Notes under the pieces: model-generated | What the model was told of the DNA's origin: nothing | The model's input: only the letters and a program-made list of their open reading frames with translations | Databases searched by the model: none | Program-made: the position numbers and the translations under genes | Assembly: GCA_028706585.1 (NCBI GenBank) | Contig: JAQTVX010000178.1 | Coordinates: 1-5,026 of the forward strand | DNA length: 5,026 nucleotides | Direction: 5' to 3' | Source of the DNA: Candidatus Krumholzibacteriia bacterium | GTDB lineage: Bacteria > Krumholzibacteriota > Krumholzibacteriia > Krumholzibacteriales > Krumholzibacteriaceae | Shown here: positions 1-5,026 of the stretch, one piece after another | Layout of the letters: every line of letters starts with the position of its first letter | Position numbering within the stretch: the stretch's first letter is position 1

Positions 1-1025
1 GTCTGAAGCGATTCGAATTGTCCCGGCTTGATCTTGCCACTGGCCGCGGCCTGGTTCGCGAGCTCCATCGCTCGATCCGCCGTCGACACGGGCGTGAGCG
101 TCCCGGCCGCGACCTCCTGCTTCACCTTTCCTGCGATCTCGAACGCGTTGATCTCGCTCCAGTGGATCGAAGCCGCGTAGATCGCTATGACCACGACGAC
201 CGTCTCGACGACGACCGTGCCCACGATCCAGAGCGCGACGGCGCGCTTCGCCTCGGCCGGCGTCTTGGCCGAGTAGAATTTCTGATACATCGACTGGACG
301 CCCATGAGCAGCAGGAACGTCGCGAGGAAATACCCTCCCGCCTTGAGCGCCGGGTGCGCTCCGAAATCGGCCGCGAACACCTGGAAGTGCTGCGCCGGAA
401 GAGCCGCTGAAGCGGCATGCGGCCCGCCGGCCGCGGCTATCGTGAACGGCACGGCGATGCAGCTCGCGAGCACGATGATGATCCCGTTCGGAAGGTCCGT
501 GTGCGCCACCGCCACCATGCCGCCTATCGCGGTGAAGAGGATCACGAAGAGCGCGGCGATCGCCTGGCCGGTGTAGACCGATACGGCGCCGTTCGTGAGA
601 ACGTTGAGAATGTAGCCGCCGGCGCGGAACTGGTACGAGACGATCGTGGTGAAGGCGATGATGAGCGCTATCGCGCCGAAGACCCTCGCGAACTTGCCGT
701 AGCGCACTTCCAGGATGTCGCCGACCGTGTATTGCCCGAAGGTGCGGATCTTCGCCGCGAGAAAATAGATCACGGCGATGCCGAACCAGGCGCCAGCGGG
801 GAGCCAGAGCGACGACCAGCCGGCGCGCGCGGCGTACTCGGCGCCCGCGATGAATGTGCCCGAGCCGATCCACGTGCACACGAGCGTGAAGACCATCTTC
901 GTGAGCGACAGGCTCCGCCCCGCGACCATGAAGTCTTCCTGGCCTTTGATCTTCTTGGCCTTGTAGAAGTTGAAGCCCATCAGGACGAGGAGATATGCGA
1001 GAATGATCCAGAGAAAATAATTCAT
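1..1025 (-). CDS. Sodium:solute symporter (SSF) family permease, N-terminal 341 residues, 3' end off window
   Basis: Inner-membrane secondary transporter, expected to couple Na+ (or another cation) entry to uptake of a small organic solute; the substrate cannot be told. I translated the minus strand from the ATG at 1025-1023: 341 codons are open and the frame leaves at base 1 without a stop, so the C-terminal part is missing (family members are commonly around 450-600 residues). Hydrophobic helices lie near residues 3-21, 44-66, 75-92, 115-135, 152-172, 179-200, 229-248 and 265-288. Family-typical patterns are EDFMVAGRSL (30-39), YTVGDILEVRYG (99-110), GGMVAVAHTDLPNG (168-181, the usual GG..AV..TD motif) and MYQKFYSAKTPAEAKRA (246-262). 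Residues 289-341 form a polar loop. AAAGGAG lies six bases before the ATG. The gene starts 42 bases after the stop of the M24 peptidase gene on the same strand, so it is probably cotranscribed. Family assignment is firm; pairing with a peptidase suggests an amino acid or peptide substrate, which is inference only. Confidence 0.9.
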   Translation of the reverse strand, partial: MNYFLWIILAYLLVLMGFNFYKAKKIKGQEDFMVAGRSLSLTKMVFTLVCTWIGSGTFIAGAEYAARAGWSSLWLPAGAWFGIAVIYFLAAKIRTFGQYTVGDILEVRYGKFARVFGAIALIIAFTTIVSYQFRAGGYILNVLTNGAVSVYTGQAIAALFVILFTAIGGMVAVAHTDLPNGIIIVLASCIAVPFTIAAAGGPHAASAALPAQHFQVFAADFGAHPALKAGGYFLATFLLLMGVQSMYQKFYSAKTPAEAKRAVALWIVGTVVVETVVVVIAIYAASIHWSEINAFEIAGKVKQEVAAGTLTPVSTADRAMELANQAAASGKIKPGQFESLQ

Positions 1026-1031
1026 TCAGGG

Positions 1032-1038
1032 CTCCTTT
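1032..1038 (-). promoter_or_regulatory. Shine-Dalgarno site of the symporter gene
   Basis: Minus-strand AAAGGAG followed by six bases and ATG. It fixes the symporter start at 1025 and shows that the short gap after the peptidase gene carries its own ribosome binding site. Confidence 0.75.
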
Positions 1039-1067
1039 CCACGTGAACGGCGCCGCCCGGGACGAGC

Positions 1068-2252
1068 CTACGCGTGCACCCTCACGAGCTCCATCTGCTC
1101 TTCGCCGGCAACGACGACTTCGCCGTCCAGCGTGATGAAGCAATCTATCTCCGTCCGCACCGCCATCTCGCCGTCGAGATATATGCCCGGCTCGACCGAG
1201 AAGCAGATGCCCGGCACGAGCTGCCGCTCGTCCTTCGTCTCGAGATTGTCTATGTTGACGCCGTTCCCGTGAACCTCCTCGCCGATCGAATGCCCGGTGC
1301 GGTGCACGAAGTAGTCTCCGTAGCCCGCGTCGACGACCACCTTGCGGCACGCGTCGTCGACCTCCCAGCCGAAGCATGGTTTCTTGTCGGCGAAGCGCTT
1401 GCGGACGAAGTTCACGGCGGCGATGCGCGCGTCGCGCACGACGTGAAAGATCTCCAGATACTTCTCGGGCGGCTCATCTCCGACGAAACCGCTCCACGTT
1501 ATGTCGTAATAGATCGAGCCCGGCTCCTTGAGCTTCGCCCAGAGATCGATGAGGAACGTGTTCCCCTTCTTGAAAACGTATGAGCCTTCCTTCTTGGGCT
1601 CGAAATGCGGATCGGCCGGGTGGTCGTCGATGCCGACGATGGGCGATTCGCCGCCGCAATCGAGGCCTTCCTCGTCGAAACGCTTCATGATGAACCGCGC
1701 CAGCTCATACTCGGTGAGCTGCTGTTTCTTCGCGAGCGCCTTCCCGATCTCGGCGAAGGCCTCGTTCTTGATCCGCTGAACCTTCTCTCCCGCCTTGAGA
1801 TGGCTCTCGTAACCCTTCCTGTCGATGATCGCCTCGAACTGCTGCACGAGGTCGGCCGAGGAGACGATATCGTGCCCGAAGCCGCGTATGATCTCGATCG
1901 TGCCCGCGTCGACGATCGCGACGTAGGGAATATTGTTGAGCGGGGAGTACTGCATGGCGATTCGCTTGGGCTCGCCGAGCATCTTCTTCAATGCCGCGTG
2001 GAGCTCTCCCCAGGCACGGTACGTCCTCTTCTCGCCGGGCAGTGAATCGAGCCTCGCCGGCTCCACGCCCGAGACGAGCCGTATCGGCTCCCCTTGCGTC
2101 GGTATGAAGTAGAACCAGCGCCTGGACGTGTTCTTCTTGAAGTCCAGACCGAGTATGCGGTAGGCGAGATGATCCCTGTTGTGGAAATCGCACAGAAGCC
2201 AGCCGTCGACGCGCTTTTCCTTTAGGGCGGATTGTATCTTCTTGACGTCCAT
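1068..2252 (-). CDS. M24 family metallopeptidase (Xaa-Pro aminopeptidase/dipeptidase-like)
   Basis: Predicted cytoplasmic dinuclear-metal peptidase of the pita-bread fold, 394 residues. The N-terminal creatinase-like domain spans about residues 1-140 and the catalytic domain about 150-390. All five metal ligands expected for the family can be placed: Asp236 (FLIDLWAK), Asp250 (YYDITW), His321 (HRTGHSIGEEVHG), Glu354 (SVEPGIY) and Glu368 (VRTEID). His317 and His328 flank the ligand histidine as in active proline peptidases. The two Asp ligands are 14 residues apart, wider than the 11 usual in aminopeptidase P, because of a small Lys/Pro/Gly-containing loop. No signal peptide or membrane helix is seen. 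The start at 2252 is chosen because GGAGG (2265-2261) lies eight bases upstream; an ATG at 2259 is in another frame. It follows the anti-sigma gene after 86 bases and precedes a symporter gene by 42 bases, so a role in degrading imported peptides, perhaps proline-containing ones, is a reasonable inference. Creatinase-type hydrolysis cannot be fully excluded. Confidence 0.93.
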   Translation of the reverse strand: MDVKKIQSALKEKRVDGWLLCDFHNRDHLAYRILGLDFKKNTSRRWFYFIPTQGEPIRLVSGVEPARLDSLPGEKRTYRAWGELHAALKKMLGEPKRIAMQYSPLNNIPYVAIVDAGTIEIIRGFGHDIVSSADLVQQFEAIIDRKGYESHLKAGEKVQRIKNEAFAEIGKALAKKQQLTEYELARFIMKRFDEEGLDCGGESPIVGIDDHPADPHFEPKKEGSYVFKKGNTFLIDLWAKLKEPGSIYYDITWSGFVGDEPPEKYLEIFHVVRDARIAAVNFVRKRFADKKPCFGWEVDDACRKVVVDAGYGDYFVHRTGHSIGEEVHGNGVNIDNLETKDERQLVPGICFSVEPGIYLDGEMAVRTEIDCFITLDGEVVVAGEEQMELVRVHA

Positions 2253-2260
2253 GTCGCATG

Positions 2261-2265
2261 CCTCC
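2261..2265 (-). promoter_or_regulatory. Shine-Dalgarno site deciding the M24 peptidase start
   Basis: Minus-strand GGAGG, eight bases before the ATG at 2252. The nearer ATG at 2259 is only one base away from the motif and out of frame, so the site supports the downstream start. Confidence 0.7.
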
Positions 2266-2279
2266 GGATTCGAGAATGG

Positions 2280-2293
2280 CGCCCCGCGGGGCG
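2280..2293. repeat. Perfect 14-bp GC-rich palindrome in the peptidase 5' leader
   Basis: CGCCCCGCGGGGCG is its own reverse complement. As RNA it could fold into a 5-bp stem with a CGCG loop. On the minus strand it lies between the anti-sigma stop and the peptidase ribosome binding site, 14 bases before GGAGG. No T-run follows it on either strand, so a classical intrinsic terminator is unlikely. It may be an operator, a leader hairpin or chance in GC-rich DNA. Confidence 0.4.
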
Positions 2294-2312
2294 ATTATGG
2301 AAAGATTGCCCA

Positions 2313-2342
2313 ACGCTAGCACGCACAATTCGGGGATGTCAA
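2313..2342 (-). promoter_or_regulatory. Weak candidate promoter for the peptidase-symporter pair
   Basis: Minus strand TTGACA (2342-2337) matches the -35 consensus and overlaps the anti-sigma stop codon. After an 18-bp spacer comes TAGCGT (2318-2313), preceded by TG one base upstream as in extended -10 elements. The -10 match is only three of six. A second A/T-rich hexamer, CATAAT (2299-2294), has no -35 at proper distance. It would give the peptidase and symporter genes transcription independent of the sigma operon. Confidence 0.3.
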
Positions 2343-3070
2343 GGATTGGACTGCCGTTCGATCTTGAACCAGCCGTTGGGGGATGCGGCCGCGCGTTCGA
2401 GGCCTTTGTAGCCCCTGACGTTCCAGAGGTAAACGACGCCCGGCTCTAGCTTGATGCCGAGCGAGTCGGGGATGTTCCAGTACGATTCCCTGACGTTCGT
2501 CGCCCGGCAGATCTTGTCGAGGGAAGACGTGAATATCTCCAGCACGAAGTAATCGTCGTCGCGGTTCGATTTCCATTTGAAAATCCCGGGGCGCGCCTCG
2601 ACCGGGCCCGCCGGCTCCTCGAGGGCGATGCCGTACTCGACGGGGGGAGCGCCCCGCATGATGCTCCGTCCGGGCGCCGGCGCCTGGGGCCTCTCCCGGG
2701 GTCCTTCCTTCATCGCGAAGTGGACCATAACGGCGACAACCGCGACAGCGGCCGCCGCCGCGCCGAGCCATCGCACAGCGTTCACGGCGCGGGAAGACAG
2801 GCTCGCGCGCGACCTCGAGCGCATGGCGAAGGGAGCGATTCTCTCCCCGAACGCTTTCTCGATCCTCGTGCGGGCATACAGCCATTCCGCTCTCCGCGCG
2901 AGATCCTCGTCCGAATCGATCGCATTGAACCTCTTGAGGCGTTTGAGCTCGAGGCCGCAAAGCGGACACGTTTCGAGGTGCCTTCTCGCGGCCTCGGCTT
3001 CCCCATCGGCGAGATCCCCCTTCAGGAGTCTTTCGATAGTCTCGATATCGATATGAGCGTTCTCAGGCAT
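2339..3070 (-). CDS. Membrane-bound zinc-type anti-sigma factor (ZAS family), partner of the adjacent ECF sigma
   Basis: Predicted single-pass inner-membrane protein of 243 residues that would hold the neighbouring ECF sigma factor inactive. The cytoplasmic N-terminus has the HX3CX2C zinc-binding anti-sigma motif: His31, Cys35, Cys38 in RRHLETCPLCGLEL. A basic linker (about 82-100) leads into one hydrophobic helix at about 101-119, rich in Ala and Val. A Pro-rich stretch (123-143) then leads to a C-terminal domain (about 145-240), probably outside the membrane, with aromatic and acidic patterns (FKWKSNRDDDYFVLEIF at 164-180, VVYLWNVRGYKGLE at 212-225) that suggest a small beta-sandwich sensor; I do not recognise a named family there. 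The start is the ATG at 3070, eight bases inside the end of the sigma gene (ATGCCTGA), and its own ribosome site is weak, so translational coupling is likely. Function is inferred from the motif and the gene pair; the signal sensed is unknown. Confidence 0.88.
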   Translation of the reverse strand: MPENAHIDIETIERLLKGDLADGEAEAARRHLETCPLCGLELKRLKRFNAIDSDEDLARRAEWLYARTRIEKAFGERIAPFAMRSRSRASLSSRAVNAVRWLGAAAAAVAVVAVMVHFAMKEGPRERPQAPAPGRSIMRGAPPVEYGIALEEPAGPVEARPGIFKWKSNRDDDYFVLEIFTSSLDKICRATNVRESYWNIPDSLGIKLEPGVVYLWNVRGYKGLERAAASPNGWFKIERQSNP

Positions 3071-3650
3071 CCTCGGAATCTCTCTTTCGAACGAGCCGGC
3101 CGAACTTCCGCCGCGCGTTTTGCAGAAGCGTCCGGGCCCCCGTCGCGTTCCCGCAACCCAGTATCTCCGTGATCTCGTTCACCGTGAGCCCTTCCCGGTA
3201 ATGGAGCACGAACGCCGCGAGCTCATTGGGCTCCATGCAGTCCTTCGCCGCATCGAGGACGCGCTCGAGATCTCCGAGCGCGTCGATCCTCTCGTAGAAA
3301 TCCGTATCGGACGCCTCACCGCCATCGCCGTCCTCGAGAGAGCGCAGCCGCCTGCGCCACTGCACACGTTTCTTCGATAGCTCTCCGAGGCAGTGGTTCC
3401 TCGTTACCTGGTACGCCCAGGTTGAAAATCTGGAACGGCCGGCGAAACTCATGACGTTGGCGAAGATCTTTATGAAGATCTCCTGCGAGAGATCGATCGC
3501 CTCATCGACGTCATGCGTGTAGTTGAAGCACCAGAGATAGATCCTTTTTCCGTATCGGCGGAAGAGCTCCGCGAAGAGCTCCTCGCGCGGCTTTCGCGCT
3601 ATCTCGAATGCCAATGTCTCATCGGTCGCCGACCGAAGTCTCTCTATCAA
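3063..3650 (-). CDS. ECF (group 4) RNA polymerase sigma factor with TTG start
   Basis: Transcription initiation factor of 195 residues that would direct RNA polymerase to a specific regulon when released by the downstream anti-sigma factor. Region 2 is at about 24-90: FAELFRRYGKRIYLWCFNYT, then the acidic DVDEAIDLSQEIFIKIF (47-63) and the region 2.3/2.4 stretch GRSRFSTWAYQVTRNHCL (71-88). A charged linker (about 91-125) precedes region 4 at about 126-188, whose helix-turn-helix includes LTVNEITEILGCGNATGARTL. No extra C-terminal domain is present. The start is TTG at 3650-3648: GGGAGGAG lies seven bases upstream, there is no in-frame ATG or GTG between it and the upstream gene, and the first internal ATG would delete most of region 2. 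The gene overlaps the anti-sigma start by eight bases. It has its own promoter candidate right after the CHAT gene. ECF genes are often autoregulated, but I could not see an AAC/CGTC-type ECF promoter at correct spacing. Confidence 0.93.
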   Translation of the reverse strand: MIERLRSATDETLAFEIARKPREELFAELFRRYGKRIYLWCFNYTHDVDEAIDLSQEIFIKIFANVMSFAGRSRFSTWAYQVTRNHCLGELSKKRVQWRRRLRSLEDGDGGEASDTDFYERIDALGDLERVLDAAKDCMEPNELAAFVLHYREGLTVNEITEILGCGNATGARTLLQNARRKFGRLVRKRDSEDA

Positions 3651-3657
3651 TGAGACG

Positions 3658-3665
3658 CTCCTCCC
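3658..3665 (-). promoter_or_regulatory. Strong Shine-Dalgarno site deciding the TTG start of the sigma gene
   Basis: Minus-strand GGGAGGAG, seven bases before TTG (3650-3648). A strong site in front of a weak start codon supports TTG as the real initiation codon. Confidence 0.8.
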
Positions 3666-3670
3666 ACGCC

Positions 3671-3694
3671 CAATGACACACTCAATGACACACT
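3671..3694. repeat. Perfect 12-bp direct tandem repeat, two copies, in the sigma leader
   Basis: CAATGACACACT occurs at 3671-3682 and again at 3683-3694 on the plus strand, followed by CA that starts a partial third unit. On the minus strand the copies lie just downstream of the TATAAT element, so they would sit in the first transcribed bases, ahead of the ribosome binding site. One helical turn is about 10.5 bp, so 12-bp copies could bind two regulator protomers on nearly the same face. A chance duplication is also possible. Confidence 0.75.
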
Positions 3695-3705
3695 CAGTTG
3701 TGACG

Positions 3706-3714
3706 ATTATAACA
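3706..3714 (-). promoter_or_regulatory. Extended -10 promoter element for the sigma/anti-sigma operon
   Basis: Minus strand TGTTATAAT: a perfect TATAAT hexamer (3711-3706) with the TG motif one base upstream, as in extended -10 promoters of the housekeeping sigma. It lies four bases past the CHAT stop codon. The -35 position (about 3729-3734, TGAGGC, inside the end of the CHAT gene) matches consensus poorly, which extended -10 promoters tolerate. The predicted transcript would begin near 3699, giving a leader of about 50 bases. A perfect TATAAT is unexpected by chance in such GC-rich DNA. Confidence 0.6.
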
Positions 3715-3717
3715 GAT

Positions 3718-5026
3718 TCAGCGGCGACGCCTCAGCACGAATAGCGCGGTGAGAGCGGCCGCGACGACGCAGATGGCGAGCGCCCCATACGCCGGATGCG
3801 CGAATCCCCGCGGGAGCTTTGGCGCGGAGGCGCCATCCCCGATCGCGGCGAACGCGCCCCATACGGCGGGACTACCGAGCGCGCCGCCGTTGGCGAGCAG
3901 CGAACGCTGCGCCGCGCTCAATGCCGCCGCGCAGCCGAGACCTTTTCTGACGTTGCGATAGTATTCGATCATCATTTCGCCGGTCAGATCGTCGGAAACG
4001 TCCAGCTGCGCCGCAACCACGCATCCGGCGCCCGCGTAGAGAAACGCGTCCGTGAGACCGGAGATGCCTTCTCCGGACGAGAGGACCCCGCCCGCGGAGC
4101 GGCACGCCGACAGCGTGACGAGGGGCGCATTGAGCTTGAGCGCCGCGATCTCATGCCACTGCAGCAGTCCGTCCTCCGCTGGGGGAGCCAGCGTATCCTC
4201 GAAGCTCCGCTCCGGATTCAGGACGATGAAGGAGCGCCTCACATCGTCGTTGTCGATGTAAGCGTGCGCCGCTATGTGGATGATGCCCGTATCGTCGATG
4301 CGGCTCCCCTTGAACGCGCTCTCTCCGGCGCTCCGCCCCGAGAGAACGAGCGACCGGGAGAATATGGAAGAGACGTCCCTGGCTTCCCGCGCCGCGAGCG
4401 GGAGCGGCTCGATCGGAATATCGGTGAATGGATAGACGCGGTTTCCCCCGCCCGCCGCGGCCGCTCCCTCCCCGCTCGCCCCGACCGCGATGACATTGTA
4501 TTCGTTCACGCGAGATGAACGTGAACGGACGGCGTTTCGCTGCCTCAGGTAGCGCAGCGTCCTCAGCGACGGCGCGTACGAGACGTCGTGATCCTCGACG
4601 AGATACCTGCCCCCGCTCCTGAGGAGCGCGAACGGCAGACGGTTGAGCAGCCCGTCAGGTATGATGATGAGCCGTTCGCCGGATTCGAGATCCTTCGCGA
4701 CGGGCCCGATGAGCAGGTCGAACAGCTCGTTCGCAGCGGAATCCAGCACGCCCTTCGGAATCGCGGACGACGCTCCCGCCGGCTCATTCGCCATCTGCTG
4801 GAGCAAGCTCAGAAAATAATCCACATGCTGCTCTATGAGGCCCTTCGCGGGAAGCTCGTGAACCGTGAGCTCCACGCCCTTTCCGCAGAACAGGTACGAA
4901 CCCCGCTCTCCTAGGAAAAACGAGAGCATCCGCTCGTCCGAGACGAGCGAAGAGAGGAGCCTGTCCGGCTGCTCGACGCTGGGATAGAGCGCCGCGACGT
5001 ACTCGCCGTTCCCCCGCTCCAGCATG
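3718..5026 (-). CDS. CHAT-domain (caspase-like) protein with C-terminal membrane anchor, N-terminus off window
   Basis: C-terminal 435 residues of a predicted clan CD cysteine-peptidase-like protein; numbering is from the Met at 5025, which is probably internal because the frame stays open to the edge and CHAT proteins usually carry a long N-terminal part, often TPR repeats. The CHAT domain fills about residues 30-397. The expected catalytic pair is His254 (IIHIAAHAYID) and Cys308 (LVTLSACRSAGG). Other family landmarks are LIIIPDGLLNRLPFALL (119-135), LPLAAREARDVSSIF (208-222), GEGISGLTDAFLYAGAGCVV (318-337) and SPAVWGAFAAIGD (385-397). The usual SLWPV.D segment reads AQLDVSDD (339-346), a variation. 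An Ala/Gly-rich loop sits at 184-194. After the domain, a hydrophobic helix (about 411-430) ends in RRRR at the C-terminus, suggesting a membrane anchor or tail-sorting signal. Same strand as and 67 bases ahead of the sigma gene; no terminator is seen between them. Protease activity is inferred from the conserved pair; its target is unknown. Confidence 0.92.
   Translation of the reverse strand, partial: MLERGNGEYVAALYPSVEQPDRLLSSLVSDERMLSFFLGERGSYLFCGKGVELTVHELPAKGLIEQHVDYFLSLLQQMANEPAGASSAIPKGVLDSAANELFDLLIGPVAKDLESGERLIIIPDGLLNRLPFALLRSGGRYLVEDHDVSYAPSLRTLRYLRQRNAVRSRSSRVNEYNVIAVGASGEGAAAAGGGNRVYPFTDIPIEPLPLAAREARDVSSIFSRSLVLSGRSAGESAFKGSRIDDTGIIHIAAHAYIDNDDVRRSFIVLNPERSFEDTLAPPAEDGLLQWHEIAALKLNAPLVTLSACRSAGGVLSSGEGISGLTDAFLYAGAGCVVAAQLDVSDDLTGEMMIEYYRNVRKGLGCAAALSAAQRSLLANGGALGSPAVWGAFAAIGDGASAPKLPRGFAHPAYGALAICVVAAALTALFVLRRRR

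Noticed and set aside
417..1046. Plus-strand open frame of 209 codons
   Set aside because: It lies wholly opposite the symporter gene, whose minus-strand translation gives membrane helices and SSF motifs. The plus product is Arg/Asp/Glu-rich with no recognisable domain, as expected of an antisense frame in GC-rich DNA.
1074..2045. Plus-strand frames of 169 and 146 codons opposite the M24 peptidase
   Set aside because: Shadows of a gene with all five metal ligands; no domain or start signal of their own.
2280..2293. GC palindrome as an intrinsic terminator of the sigma/anti-sigma operon
   Set aside because: No T-run follows on the minus strand (CCATTCTCG), and a 5-bp stem is short; kept only as an unassigned palindrome.
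2316..2969. Minus-strand open frame of 217 codons overlapping the anti-sigma gene in another frame
   Set aside because: The other frame carries the HX3CX2C motif, a membrane helix and coupling to the sigma gene. This one is Arg/Gly-rich without features.
3671..3694. Tandem repeat as a CRISPR or mobile-element end
   Set aside because: Only two contiguous 12-bp copies with no spacers, no transposase and no terminal inverted repeats nearby.
3671..3714. ECF-type autoregulatory promoter (AAC motif with CGTC-type -10)
   Set aside because: AAC and GTC strings occur, but their spacings (7 or 19 bases) do not fit the usual 16-17; the housekeeping-type extended -10 explains the region better.
3796..4518. 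Plus-strand open frame of 240 codons
   Set aside because: Antisense to the conserved CHAT core. Its product is an Arg/Glu/Ala-rich sequence with no motif, and it has no convincing ribosome site.
5023..5025. ATG at the right edge as the true start of the CHAT gene
   Set aside because: It is at the window end with no upstream sequence to show a ribosome site, and CHAT proteins normally have a longer N-terminal part; treated as an internal Met.

Overview
The window is GC-rich bacterial DNA, with every supportable gene on the minus strand. It therefore reads right to left: a CHAT-domain protein, an ECF sigma factor, its zinc-type anti-sigma partner, an M24 metallopeptidase, and a sodium:solute symporter. 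The first and last genes run off the window edges. Gene content and high GC with dense coding suggest a free-living bacterium, probably one of the less-studied Gram-negative-like phyla in which ECF sigma factors and CHAT proteins are common. The sequence alone does not let me name the taxon. No rRNA, tRNA, CRISPR array, insertion sequence or phage gene was seen.

Right part (3063-5026), signalling and stress side. The 3' portion of a CHAT (caspase-like, clan CD) protein occupies 3718-5026. It keeps the His/Cys pair and ends in one transmembrane helix followed by four arginines. After a 67-base gap comes an ECF sigma factor (3063-3650) that starts at TTG. The gap carries a consensus extended -10 element, a perfect 12-bp tandem repeat and a strong Shine-Dalgarno sequence. 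The sigma gene overlaps the anti-sigma gene (2339-3070) by 8 bases. The anti-sigma protein has the HX3CX2C zinc motif, one membrane helix and an outward C-terminal domain. This is a standard membrane-to-transcription signalling pair; its physical link to a membrane-anchored caspase-like protein is the most interesting aspect of the window.

Left part (1-2338), nutrient side. After an 86-base spacer with a weak promoter candidate and a GC-rich palindrome comes an M24 family (Xaa-Pro peptidase-like) enzyme with all five metal ligands. Forty-two bases further on is a sodium:solute symporter that runs off the left edge. Together they look like a small peptide or amino-acid uptake and processing operon. 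The symporter frame has no stop inside the window, so it is easily missed by ORF callers that need one.

Overall the window is mostly well-known families. No demonstrably new system is visible. The CHAT / ECF sigma / anti-sigma cluster is the best candidate for an incompletely described module, but the CHAT N-terminus and its neighbours lie outside the window.
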